Of a DNA stretch of 13,914 nt, positions 1-8,715 are shown one piece after another. The position numbers were made by a program, and so were the translations under genes. Each line of letters begins with the position of its first letter. Position 1 is the stretch's first letter. A model generated the notes under the pieces. That model worked only from the letters and a program-made list of their open reading frames with translations. It was not told the origin of the DNA and ran no database searches. The DNA is from Acidobacteriota bacterium (GTDB lineage: Bacteria; Acidobacteriota; Vicinamibacteria; Vicinamibacterales; JACQTH01), in assembly GCA_016210935.1 (NCBI GenBank), contig JACQTH010000528.1, positions 1-13,914 of the forward strand. Reading direction: 5' to 3'.

Positions 1-1149
1 ATGCACTTTCGTGAACAGCGCCTGGCAGATCGCGTAGAGCGCGGCAAAGACCGCGAGCACGCAGCTGTGCCCGCCCGGTGAGACGCGGGTCGACCACGCG
101 GCCAGCAGCATGAAGAATGGGAACATGACCGAGCAGTAGCGTCCGAGCCCCTCATACCAGCCGCTCGACAGCGGCACCCACAGATTCGCCAGCACGAACA
201 GCCCGTACGCGGCGCCGAAGCGCCACCAGATCGCCGGGATCGACAACACCACCGCGATCGCCGCCAGACCGTTGAGCGTGTCGTACGGCGCAATCTTCTG
301 CGTCGTCAAGTACGCGAACGGCCGCGTGGCCAGCGCCGTGATCAAGTCCCACAGTTGGGTGCCTGGAACACCACCAGGGTGATAGTTCCAGCGCTGGATG
401 CTGTACACCCACTCCAACGGTGACCCCGTCTCCACGTAGACGAACACCGAATAGAGCACGATGCCGAGCGTGAACGCCATCACCGCGACCGCCGCCTTGA
501 ACGCCTGACGAGTGTCCGCGCGGGCGTGGCTGAACGCGATCCAGGCGACGGCAGGCAGAGCATAGATGCCGTTGGGCCGGGTGGCCGTCATGACCGCGCC
601 GGCCATTCCCGCCAGCGCCCACTTTCGTGTCCGGAATCCGTAGAACGTCAGCAGCGTGAAGAGGAGAAACACGCTTTCGGCATAGATCACGCCGAAGAAA
701 AACGCGAAGGGGAAGACCGCGGTATAGATGACGGCCCGGGCCGCTTCGTCTTCAGCCAGATCGAGACGTGCGAGCCGGTAGAGCACGACCATCGCCCCGA
801 TGAACGCTCCCCACGAGACGATGATGCCGGCCAGAAAGTAGTTGAAGATACCGCCGCCAAGGACGAACCCCAGATAGCCCGTGAGCGCCGGATACACGGG
901 GAAGAAGGCGTAGTCGTTGGGTCGGCCGGGGATGTACTCGTATCCCAGGCGCGCGAGGCCGGCATACCAGCCCGCGTCGTAGCGCGCGAAGGAATCCCAG
1001 AACGCGTGCGGCTGCCGGAGCACGGTGAACTGCTCGCGCTGATACAGCGGAAACACCACGTTGGCGAAGAAGCCGAGCAGCGCGGAAAAGATCCGCCAGC
1101 CGAGCGCGAACAGGACAATGCGCACGAGGGTGCGGGATTCGGGCCGCAT
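1..1149 (-). CDS. Gpi18/PIG-V-like integral membrane mannosyltransferase family protein (C-terminus cut off)
   Basis: The reading frame is open from an ATG at 1149 to the window edge: 383 residues with no stop, so the C-terminus is missing. The protein is strongly hydrophobic with about eight or more membrane segments. Near the N-terminus it carries W51-D-S-F-A-R-Y-D58-A-G-W61-Y followed by FFPVYP (82-87) and later an ATRPNG motif. This acidic, aromatic first-loop pattern is typical of bacterial relatives of the GPI mannosyltransferase Gpi18/PIG-V (COG5542), which use a polyprenyl-phosphate sugar on the far side of the membrane. Known for the family: GT-C fold glycosyl transfer. Inferred: the exact donor and acceptor here, which the sequence does not show. 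No Shine-Dalgarno is visible before the ATG, but a TACAAT hexamer ends 8 nt upstream. A generic ArnT-like GT39 protein is the main alternative. Confidence 0.75.
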   Translation of the reverse strand, partial: MRPESRTLVRIVLFALGWRIFSALLGFFANVVFPLYQREQFTVLRQPHAFWDSFARYDAGWYAGLARLGYEYIPGRPNDYAFFPVYPALTGYLGFVLGGGIFNYFLAGIIVSWGAFIGAMVVLYRLARLDLAEDEAARAVIYTAVFPFAFFFGVIYAESVFLLFTLLTFYGFRTRKWALAGMAGAVMTATRPNGIYALPAVAWIAFSHARADTRQAFKAAVAVMAFTLGIVLYSVFVYVETGSPLEWVYSIQRWNYHPGGVPGTQLWDLITALATRPFAYLTTQKIAPYDTLNGLAAIAVVLSIPAIWWRFGAAYGLFVLANLWVPLSSGWYEGLGRYCSVMFPFFMLLAAWSTRVSPGGHSCVLAVFAALYAICQALFTKVH

Positions 1150-1157
1150 GCGGCGAG

Positions 1158-1163
1158 ATTGTA
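1158..1163 (-). promoter_or_regulatory. Possible -10 element (TACAAT) for the Gpi18-like gene
   Basis: TACAAT on the minus strand ends 8 nt before the ATG at 1149. A start site about 7 nt downstream of such a -10 would give an essentially leaderless mRNA, which agrees with the absence of a Shine-Dalgarno. No convincing -35 hexamer is seen. Confidence 0.35.
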
Positions 1164-1198
1164 GCAACGGAGAGGATGGGACGCGCGGAGGTGCCTCG

Positions 1199-1250
1199 GT
1201 GCCGGTGCGTATGCCGGGCGAGAGTGCCTGTGTGCTCAGTGCCGGTGCGT
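1199..1250. repeat. Pair of 12-bp direct repeats, possibly a decayed array
   Basis: GTGCCGGTGCGT occurs at 1199-1210 and again, exactly, at 1239-1250 (40 bp apart), in the gap between the beta-barrel gene and the Gpi18-like gene. Other GTGCC words lie nearby (1191 and 1224). This looks like a degenerate, one-sided relative of the GTGCC arrays at 2085 and 12335, but no inverted arm is present, so the link is only a guess. Confidence 0.4.
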
Positions 1251-1258
1251 CGCCGCGG

Positions 1259-2077
1259 TCAGAACCTCACGACTCCCATGAAATACAGGCCGCTCATCTT
1301 CAGATCGCCCGCGTCCTGCTTCACCAGATAGTTCACATCGATCCGGCGGTACCCCACCTGGCCGCCGAAGTGGTCGGTATAGTTGACGGTGCCGTAGAGG
1401 TCGAAGTCGACGTATTTCCCGTCGTATTCCTCGTCGATATCCGGCACGGCAAAGCCGGTTACTTCGGCGGTGATGGAGATATTCGGCGCCACATACACTC
1501 GTCCTATCCCGCCGAGCGCCGGTATCGGCGCGCGCGCCCGCGCGAATTCAGTAGAGACGAGCGGGCTCGCCACGGTTACAGAAACGTCCGTGTATTTCGC
1601 TTCCGTAATGAATCCTGCAAAGCCACGTTCGCGGTAGATGAAATCGTATTCGTAGCCAATCCGCCACGCCCGCCATTCCAGCAGCCCCTCGACCGGAACG
1701 CCGAACCGGAAGCGCTGCCCGTTGAAGATGATTTCGCGGTTGATGGTGGTCGCCGCCGTGTACTTGATCGGCACATACGACAGCCGGAATTTGTGCTTGG
1801 TGGCCGGCCGGCCGACGAGACGGAACTCGGGGAAGTTGTTCTTCTCGATTCCCAGATCTGCCACGAAATCCACGGTCGTCCCGCGAATGCCGAGCGATTC
1901 GCTCGTCACCAGAATCTGAGGCGTGGGGCTCCACAGCCCGGCGGCGAATTCGACGTGGTACGTCTCGCCCGTGGCGCGGTCCGTACCGTATCGAATCTGT
2001 GACGAGGCCATGGACGGGACGAGAACGACGGCCGCCAGAACTGCAGCAGGGATCAACTGTCGAATCGGGATGAGCAT
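1259..2077 (-). CDS. Outer-membrane beta-barrel protein of unknown function
   Basis: The product has 272 residues. Residues 1-26 form a typical Sec signal peptide (MLIPIRQ, hydrophobic LIPAAVLAAVVLV, then MASS before QIRYG). The mature part is a run of alternating polar/aromatic beta strands with no long hydrophobic helix, and it ends in the strand LYFMGVVRF with a C-terminal Phe, the signature recognised by the Bam machinery. The open frame continues upstream to 2227, but that stretch is translated repeat DNA with an artificial Cys-rich sequence, so I start at the ATG at 2077, where the signal peptide begins. The start lies only 7 bp from the repeat array, and no Shine-Dalgarno is visible. 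It is downstream of cstA on the same strand, so co-transcription through the array is possible. Role unknown: a passive pore or structural barrel is plausible. Confidence 0.8.
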   Translation of the reverse strand: MLIPIRQLIPAAVLAAVVLVPSMASSQIRYGTDRATGETYHVEFAAGLWSPTPQILVTSESLGIRGTTVDFVADLGIEKNNFPEFRLVGRPATKHKFRLSYVPIKYTAATTINREIIFNGQRFRFGVPVEGLLEWRAWRIGYEYDFIYRERGFAGFITEAKYTDVSVTVASPLVSTEFARARAPIPALGGIGRVYVAPNISITAEVTGFAVPDIDEEYDGKYVDFDLYGTVNYTDHFGGQVGYRRIDVNYLVKQDAGDLKMSGLYFMGVVRF

Positions 2078-2082
2078 TGTTA

Positions 2083-2183
2083 GAGTGCCTGGGGTGCCTA
2101 GGGGTGCCTGGAGTGCTGAAACGCCCCGAACCTGGGTGTCGCACCTAAGGCACCCTGGGCACTTTAGGCACTTCAGGCACTCT
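2083..2183. repeat. Palindromic array A: 9-bp unit, two inverted arms, between cstA and the beta-barrel gene
   Basis: The left arm has GTGCC-type units starting at 2085, 2094, 2104 and 2113. The right arm has the inverse GGCAC-type units at 2140, 2149, 2158, 2167 and 2176, exactly 9 bp apart. A central GGTG-TCG-CACC mini-hairpin lies in the loop. The right edge touches the cstA stop codon (2184-2186) and the left edge is 7 bp from the next ATG, so the array is essentially the whole intergenic region. RNA across it would fold into one long imperfect hairpin. The same unit family recurs at 12335-12466. Confidence 0.9.
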
Positions 2184-4005
<1,822 letters not shown>

Positions 4006-4007
<2 letters not shown>

Positions 4008-4011
4008 TCTA
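4006..4011 (-). promoter_or_regulatory. Possible -10 element (TAGAAT) for cstA
   Basis: TAGAAT on the minus strand overlaps the first candidate ATG (4007) and ends 10 nt before the second one (3995). If it is used, translation would have to begin at 3995 from an almost leaderless mRNA. No clear -35 is visible. Confidence 0.3.
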
Positions 4012-4059
4012 CCCTACGTCAGGAACGCCCTGCAGAACCTCCGTGGCCGGACCTTCGTC

Positions 4060-4065
4060 TATACT
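4060..4065 (+). promoter_or_regulatory. Possible -10 element (TATACT) for the ABC exporter operon
   Basis: TATACT ends exactly 8 nt before the ATG at 4074, the same spacing as the TACAAT before the Gpi18-like gene. There is no Shine-Dalgarno in between. This suggests a leaderless or near-leaderless transcript within the 66-bp divergent region. A recognisable -35 is missing. Confidence 0.4.
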
Positions 4066-4073
4066 CGAACTAC

Positions 4074-5957
4074 ATGGGCCCTCCGGCGTTCCGCGCGCTG
4101 CTTCCCTATCTTCTCCGATATCGCCGCCCGTTCGCGCTCGGCCTCGGCTGCGTCGTCGTCACGACGGCGGTCTCGCTCACGGCGCCGTGGGTGCTGCGGT
4201 ACGCGGTCGACGATCTGACCGTCGGCGTCACCCGGCAGAAGCTGGCGCTCTACTCGGCCCTGCTGCTGGCGATCGCCATCGTGAGCGGCTGTTTCCGGTT
4301 CCTGATGCGCCGGATCATCGTCGGGGTGTCGCGTCACCTCGAGTACGACCTGCGAAACGACTTCTTCGTGCATCTCGAGCGGCTGCCCCTCGCCTACTTT
4401 CAGGCGCATCGGACGGGCGATCTCATGTCGCGCGCGACCAACGACCTGAACGCCGTCCGGATGATGATCGGCCCTGCGGTGATGTACACGACAAACACCG
4501 GGATCGTCTTCATCGTGGCGCTGATTCTGATGACCTCGCTCGACGCGTGGCTGACGCTCGTGGCCCTCATTCCGCTGCCGTTCGTGTCGATCTCGGTTCA
4601 CCTGTTCGGCAAGGCGATTCATACGCGGTTCGAGCGGATTCAGGCGCAGTTGTCCGATCTCAGCGCGGTGGCGCAGGAGGCGCTGTCGGGCGTGCGGGTC
4701 GTGCGCGCGTACCGACAGGAAGGGACGGAAATCGCGCGATTCAAGCAGGCCAACGACGAGTACGTCGAGCGGAACCGCCAGCTCGTGATGCTTCAGGGGT
4801 TCTTCTATCCGAGCATGGGATTGTTTCTGGGTCTCGGGTCGCTGCTGGTCCTGTGGCTGGGGAGTCAGGAAGTCATTCGCGGGCGGATCACGCTGGGCGA
4901 GTTCGTGGCGTTCAATTCGTACCTGGCGATGCTGTCGTGGCCGATGATTGCATTCGGATGGGTCACGAACATCCTGCAGCGCGGAATGGCGTCGTGGAAG
5001 CGGATGCTGCAGGTGCTGTCGGCGGAGCCGACGATTGTGGATCTTCCGGCTAAAGCCGGAAGCCACGAAGAAAGCGGAAGCCACGAAGATTCATCTCTCG
5101 TGGCTTCCGGGTCTTCTCTCGCAGCTTCCGGCTTTAGCCGTGCGACGCGATCGGTGTCGAAGTCGGCCGATGGCGCGGATGCGCGCCGGAAGATTAGCGG
5201 CGCGATTGAGTTCCGGAACCTGACGTTCACCTATCCGACGGGGTCGACACCGGCGCTGGAGGGCATCTCGCTTCGAATCGATCCGGGCCAGACGGTGGCG
5301 CTCGTCGGCGCGACCGGCTCCGGCAAGAGCACGCTCATCAGCCTGCTGCCGCGGTTGCACGAGCCGCCCGCCGGTACAGTCCTGGTTGACGGCGTCGACA
5401 TCCGGGACATCCCGCTCGCCGTGCTCCGGAAGGCGATTGGCTTCGTTCCGCAGGAGCCGTTTCTCTTCTCCGACACGATTGCCGAGAACATCGCGTTTGG
5501 CCTGCGCGCTGATGGGACACCCGACGGACGTGAGCGAATCGAGCGCGCCGGCGCCGTCGCGAGGCTGGACAAGGATCTGCCGTCGTTTCCGAAGGGCTAC
5601 GACTCGATGGTGGGGGAGCGAGGCATCACGCTGTCAGGAGGGCAGAAGCAGCGAACGGCCCTGGCACGGGCGATCGCGATCGAGCCGGCGATTCTGATTC
5701 TCGACGATGCGCTCTCGGCCGTCGACACCTACACGGAAGAGGAGATTCTGTCACGGCTGCGTGGAGTCATGCGCCAGCGCACGTCGATCATCGTCTCGCA
5801 TCGGATTTCGACGGTCCGGGACGCCGATCGGATCTTCGTCCTCGATCGCGGCCGAATCGCCGAGCGAGGGCGGCACGACGAACTGATCGAGCGGGGTGGG
5901 GTGTACGCGGCGTTGTATTCGAAGCAACTGTTGGAGGAGGAACTGGCGGCGACATGA
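4074..5957 (+). CDS. ABC exporter half-transporter with degenerate ATPase site (MdlA-type)
   Basis: The product has 627 residues: a six-helix exporter transmembrane domain (about 1-315), a linker, then a nucleotide-binding domain (about 376-627). NBD motifs are Walker A GATGSGKS (412-419), Q-loop FVPQEP (458-462), signature LSGGQ (520-524), Walker B ILILDD (540-545), D-loop SAVD and switch His576. The residue after Walker B is Asp545 rather than the catalytic Glu, as in MdlA and in the TM287 half of heterodimeric exporters. So this subunit should supply the Walker motifs of the non-hydrolysing site. The frame is open far upstream, but that part is antisense to cstA; the ATG at 4074 gives the usual family N-terminus. 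Residues about 324-372 are a low-complexity insert made of palindromic repeat DNA. It is the first gene of an operon with the next ABC gene. Substrate unknown: lipid, peptide or drug export are all possible. Confidence 0.93.
   Translation: MGPPAFRALLPYLLRYRRPFALGLGCVVVTTAVSLTAPWVLRYAVDDLTVGVTRQKLALYSALLLAIAIVSGCFRFLMRRIIVGVSRHLEYDLRNDFFVHLERLPLAYFQAHRTGDLMSRATNDLNAVRMMIGPAVMYTTNTGIVFIVALILMTSLDAWLTLVALIPLPFVSISVHLFGKAIHTRFERIQAQLSDLSAVAQEALSGVRVVRAYRQEGTEIARFKQANDEYVERNRQLVMLQGFFYPSMGLFLGLGSLLVLWLGSQEVIRGRITLGEFVAFNSYLAMLSWPMIAFGWVTNILQRGMASWKRMLQVLSAEPTIVDLPAKAGSHEESGSHEDSSLVASGSSLAASGFSRATRSVSKSADGADARRKISGAIEFRNLTFTYPTGSTPALEGISLRIDPGQTVALVGATGSGKSTLISLLPRLHEPPAGTVLVDGVDIRDIPLAVLRKAIGFVPQEPFLFSDTIAENIAFGLRADGTPDGRERIERAGAVARLDKDLPSFPKGYDSMVGERGITLSGGQKQRTALARAIAIEPAILILDDALSAVDTYTEEEILSRLRGVMRQRTSIIVSHRISTVRDADRIFVLDRGRIAERGRHDELIERGGVYAALYSKQLLEEELAAT
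5047..5145. repeat. In-frame palindromic repeat inside the TMD-NBD linker of the first ABC gene
   Basis: The segment starts with CCGGCTAAAGCCGG followed by two copies of GGAAGCCACGAAGA, and ends with the inverse: CTCGTGGCTTCC, then GCTTCCGGCTTTAGCCG. The two arms are near-complete inverted repeats of about 45 bp. It encodes Ser/Ala/His-rich, unstructured-looking residues and keeps the frame open. The position, exactly between transmembrane and ATPase domains, is one where extra length is tolerated. Confidence 0.85.
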
Positions 5958-6076
5958 CAGTGGGCAGTGTGCAGTTGGCGGCAGCGTCGTCTGAAAAGGG
6001 GCCGCGCGGCGGCGCGGCCCTTCTCAAGCGGCACTTCTCAAATTGCTACTGCCCACTGCCCACCGCCCACTTTCAC
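5958..6076. repeat. Palindromic array B: 7-bp unit, between the two ABC exporter genes
   Basis: The left arm (5958-5981) is CAGTGGG, CAGTGTG, CAGTTGG, CGG with period 7. The right arm (about 6047-6073) is the inverse: CTGCCCA, CTGCCCA, CCGCCCA. The loop holds a second, very GC-rich hairpin at 5995-6022 (AAGGGGCCGCGC against GCGCGGCCCTT). The array begins at the base after the upstream TGA and reaches to within a few bases of the next ATG. It could act as a partial terminator or RNA-stability element setting the ratio of the two subunits. Confidence 0.9.
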
Positions 6077-6078
6077 TC

Positions 6079-8019
6079 ATGCACGAAGAAGAGGTTCTCG
6101 GCAAGGCGTATGACGCGCGGCTGATGCGCCGGCTGCTGGGCTACCTGAAGCCGTATCGGCTGCAGGTCGTCCTCGCGCTCGCAGCCATCATCGGCTTCTC
6201 GGGCCTCCAGCTGGTCCAGCCGTATCTGATGAAGGTGGTCATCGACGACTACATCGCGGTCGGATCGCTGGACGGTCTGGGATGGATAGCGCTGCTGTTT
6301 CTCGTGATTCTGTTGGGGTCCTTCTTCCTCGAGTTCGCGCAGACCTACACGATGCAGCTGACCGGCCAGCGCGTCATGTCGGACATGCGCGGCGAGATTT
6401 ACCTCCACCTTCAGCGGCTCGATCTGCGCTTCTACGATCGCAATCCGGTCGGCCGCCTGATGACGCGGGTCACGACCGACGTCGACGCCCTGAACGATCT
6501 CTTTGCGTCGGGCGTGGTGACGGTCTTCGGCGACATCTTCACGCTGGCCGGCATCATGATCGTGCTCCTGATCATGGATTGGCGTCTCGCCCTGGTGGCG
6601 TTCTCGGTCCTGCCGCTCATCGTGCTGGTGACGCAGTGGTTCCGGCGCAACGTTCGTGAATGGTATCGCACGGTCCGGATCTGGATCGCGCGCATCAACG
6701 CGTTCCTGCAGGAGAACATCACCGGCATGTCGACCGTGCAGCTGTTCCGGCGCGAGCGGGTGAACTTCGAGCGGTTCGACCAGATCGATCGCGCGCATCG
6801 GGACGCGAATATCGCCTCGATCTTCTACTACGCGGTCTTCTATCCGGCCATCGAGCTCGTCGGCGCGCTCGCCTCGGCGCTCATCATCTGGTTCGGCGGC
6901 GGATGGGTGATGGGCGGGGCGCTGACGCTGGGATCGCTGGTCGCGTTCCTCCAGTACTCGCAACGGTTCTTCCGGCCGATCAGCGATTTGTCCGAAAAAT
7001 TCAACGTGCTGCAGGCGGCGATGGCGTCCTCGGAGCGCATCTTCACGCTGCTGGACACGCCGGTCCTGATCACCTCCGCCGAGACGGCACACGGGAACCC
7101 CGCGACGTCGCTCCCGGCAGTCCCCTCGACCCGTTCGACAAGCTCAGGGTCGACGGTGAGCGGAGTCGAAGCGTCGACCGCGCTCGGAGACGGCCCTTCG
7201 ACTGCGCTCAGGGCAGGCCCTTCGACTGCGCTGCGGGCAGGCCGCATTGAGTTCGATCATGTGTGGTTCTCATACGACGAGGCCCGGCTAAAGCCGGGCA
7301 CTACGAACCATCACGACCATGTGCTGCGCGACGTGTCGTTCGTGGTCGAGCCCGGCGAACGCGTCGGCATCGTCGGGTCAACCGGATCGGGCAAGACGAC
7401 GCTCATCAATCTGCTGCTGCGGTTCTACGACGTGAATCGCGGCCGGATCACGATCGACGATGTCGATATCCGTGAGCTGAATCCGAAGGACCTGCGGGGG
7501 CTCTTCAGTCTCGTGCTGCAGGACGTGCATCTGTTCTCCGGCACGATCGCCGGCAACATCCGCCTCGGCGACGATCGCATTTCCGATGACGATGTTCGTC
7601 GCGCCGCGCGGGCCGTTCACGCGGATCACTTCATCGAGCGGTTGCCCCAGGGGTACGACAGCCCCGTCGCGGAGCGCGGCGCCACGTTGTCCGTCGGGCA
7701 GAAGCAGCTGCTCTCGTTCGCGCGCGCGCTGGCCTTCCGGCCCCGCATGCTGGTCCTCGACGAGGCGACGTCGAGCGTCGACACGGAGACGGAGCAGCTG
7801 ATCCGCGACGCGCTGCACGTCCTGATGGCGGGGCGCACGACGATCGCGATCGCGCATCGGCTGTCGACGATTCAGGACATGGACAAGATCCTCGTGCTGC
7901 ACAAGGGTGAGCTGCGCGAATCCGGCACGCACCAGCAACTGCTCGCCGCGCGCGGCATTTACTATCGGCTGTATCAGCTCCAGTACAAGGAGCAGGAAGC
8001 GCTTATTGCGGGATCGTGA
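6079..8019 (+). CDS. ABC exporter half-transporter with canonical ATPase site (MdlB-type)
   Basis: The product has 646 residues: an exporter transmembrane domain (about 1-325), a linker and a nucleotide-binding domain (about 389-646). Motifs are Walker A GSTGSGKT (433-440), Q-loop LVLQDV (480-483), Walker B MLVLDE (557-562) with catalytic Glu562, D-loop SSVD and switch His593. The signature reads LSVGQ (537-541) instead of LSGGQ, the deviation expected in the partner that completes a degenerate site. Together with the upstream gene this is the MdlA/MdlB (TM287/288-like) asymmetric heterodimer. I start at ATG 6079, since the 12 codons before it are repeat array B. Two repeat-derived inserts lie at residues about 337-388 (linker) and 402-413 (first beta turn of the NBD). 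The 3' end overlaps the convergent 3D-domain gene by 17 bp. Substrate unknown. Confidence 0.93.
   Translation: MHEEEVLGKAYDARLMRRLLGYLKPYRLQVVLALAAIIGFSGLQLVQPYLMKVVIDDYIAVGSLDGLGWIALLFLVILLGSFFLEFAQTYTMQLTGQRVMSDMRGEIYLHLQRLDLRFYDRNPVGRLMTRVTTDVDALNDLFASGVVTVFGDIFTLAGIMIVLLIMDWRLALVAFSVLPLIVLVTQWFRRNVREWYRTVRIWIARINAFLQENITGMSTVQLFRRERVNFERFDQIDRAHRDANIASIFYYAVFYPAIELVGALASALIIWFGGGWVMGGALTLGSLVAFLQYSQRFFRPISDLSEKFNVLQAAMASSERIFTLLDTPVLITSAETAHGNPATSLPAVPSTRSTSSGSTVSGVEASTALGDGPSTALRAGPSTALRAGRIEFDHVWFSYDEARLKPGTTNHHDHVLRDVSFVVEPGERVGIVGSTGSGKTTLINLLLRFYDVNRGRITIDDVDIRELNPKDLRGLFSLVLQDVHLFSGTIAGNIRLGDDRISDDDVRRAARAVHADHFIERLPQGYDSPVAERGATLSVGQKQLLSFARALAFRPRMLVLDEATSSVDTETEQLIRDALHVLMAGRTTIAIAHRLSTIQDMDKILVLHKGELRESGTHQQLLAARGIYYRLYQLQYKEQEALIAGS
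7120..7241. repeat. In-frame repeat cluster in the TMD-NBD linker of the second ABC gene
   Basis: Two tandem 24-bp units at 7194-7217 and 7218-7241 differ at two bases (shared start CCCTTCGACTGCGCT, shared end GGGCAGG) and encode the repeated peptide PSTALRAG. They are preceded by a partly palindromic segment with TTCGACAAGCTCAGGG and GTCGAAG words. The cluster occupies the same linker as the repeat in the first ABC gene but belongs to a different sequence family. Confidence 0.85.
7282..7299. repeat. REP-like palindrome inside the NBD of the second ABC gene
   Basis: GCCCGGCTAAAGCCGGGC is a perfect 8-bp stem around a 2-nt centre. It shares the CCGGCTAAAGCCGG core with the repeat at 5047-5145. 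It adds about a dozen residues in the turn just after the A-loop Tyr399 (FSYDE), before VLRDVSF. Confidence 0.8.
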
Positions 8020-8572
8020 CGTCGCCGAGCGGCAGCGGCCTTGACGGAATTGGCGTGGGCGGCGCGGGCGTGGGCGGCGGCGAATGCATGCGTCCAGACC
8101 GCCCGAGCAGGCGATCGATCAAACGCGGCTGCGCGCTGTTCGGGCTCCAGCCGAGACGGAGCACCGTGACCCCGACGGTCTGACGGCCGAACTCCAGCGC
8201 TTCGATGCAGCTCCAGATGTAGATATCGACCTTCCGGCCCTGCACCGCCGGCCCCGTGTCCATGATCGTGTAGATGCCGGTATGCTGCTCCTGCCGCGCG
8301 TCGATGCGAATCACCGAGCCGACCGGAAGGATGGTCGGATCGGCTGCCGCCACCCCACTGCGGGGCTGGACCCCCGATGCCGTCGTCGTACCTTTGCAAT
8401 AGGCGGTCGCGGTGAAATTCATGCGCGTTCCCGGGATGAGCGATTGGCCGCTTTGCTCGTCCTGCGCGTGACGCGCCGCGAACTTCGAGTCGAAGGTCGT
8501 CGCCTCGTACAGCAGCACGAAGCCGGCTACGGCGACGATCGTCCCGAACGCACGGGAAGCGGCGTGTGGCAT
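8003..8572 (-). CDS. 3D-domain (DPBB-fold) cell-wall protein, membrane anchored
   Basis: The product has 189 residues. A hydrophobic segment at about 9-24 is a signal anchor or signal peptide. Residues about 50-142 match the 3D domain: three conserved aspartates are visible as D78 (DPTILPVG), D105 (MDTGPAV) and D116 (VDIYIW), followed by GVTVLRLG. The domain is the catalytic barrel core shared with MltA lytic transglycosylases and resuscitation-promoting-type proteins. A role in peptidoglycan turnover in the periplasm is therefore likely, though it is not shown that this short form is catalytic. The C-terminus is Pro-rich (about 165-182). The gene overlaps the convergent ABC gene by 17 bp at its 3' end. 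Its whole upstream region is repeat array C, whose edge is 1-2 bp from the ATG, and no Shine-Dalgarno is seen. Confidence 0.85.
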   Translation of the reverse strand: MPHAASRAFGTIVAVAGFVLLYEATTFDSKFAARHAQDEQSGQSLIPGTRMNFTATAYCKGTTTASGVQPRSGVAAADPTILPVGSVIRIDARQEQHTGIYTIMDTGPAVQGRKVDIYIWSCIEALEFGRQTVGVTVLRLGWSPNSAQPRLIDRLLGRSGRMHSPPPTPAPPTPIPSRPLPLGDVTIPQ

Positions 8573-8573
8573 A

Positions 8574-8708
8574 AGAACGGAGGTTCTTGACGACGGTTCT
8601 CAACGGAGGTTCTGGACAAAGGTTCTCAACGAGCGTTCTGAAGTAACGTCGAACCTTCGTGAAGAACCTTCGTCGAGAACCTTCGCCGAGAACCCTCGTG
8701 CAGAATCT
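8574..8708. repeat. Palindromic array C: exact 13-bp period, five units in each arm
   Basis: The left arm has GGTTCT words starting at 8582, 8595, 8608, 8621 and (as CGTTCT) 8634. The right arm has GAACCT-type words starting at 8651, 8664, 8677, 8690 and 8703. All steps are exactly 13 bp. The arms are inverted relative to each other, giving a long imperfect hairpin with a short loop. It fills the space between the DUF2062 gene and the 3D-domain gene. Confidence 0.92.
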
Positions 8709-8715
8709 CTCCGAT

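Noticed and set aside
526..1164. Plus-strand open frame opposite the Gpi18-like gene
   Set aside because: The minus-strand frame has membrane helices and family motifs; the plus-strand product is a charged, low-complexity shadow.
6043..6078. Earlier start for the second ABC gene
   Set aside because: The 12 extra codons are the right arm of array B, while the family-like N-terminus starts at ATG 6079.
8574..8708. CRISPR array
   Set aside because: The period is 13 bp with no separate spacers, the two halves are inverted, and there are no cas genes. The same applies to the 7- and 9-bp arrays.
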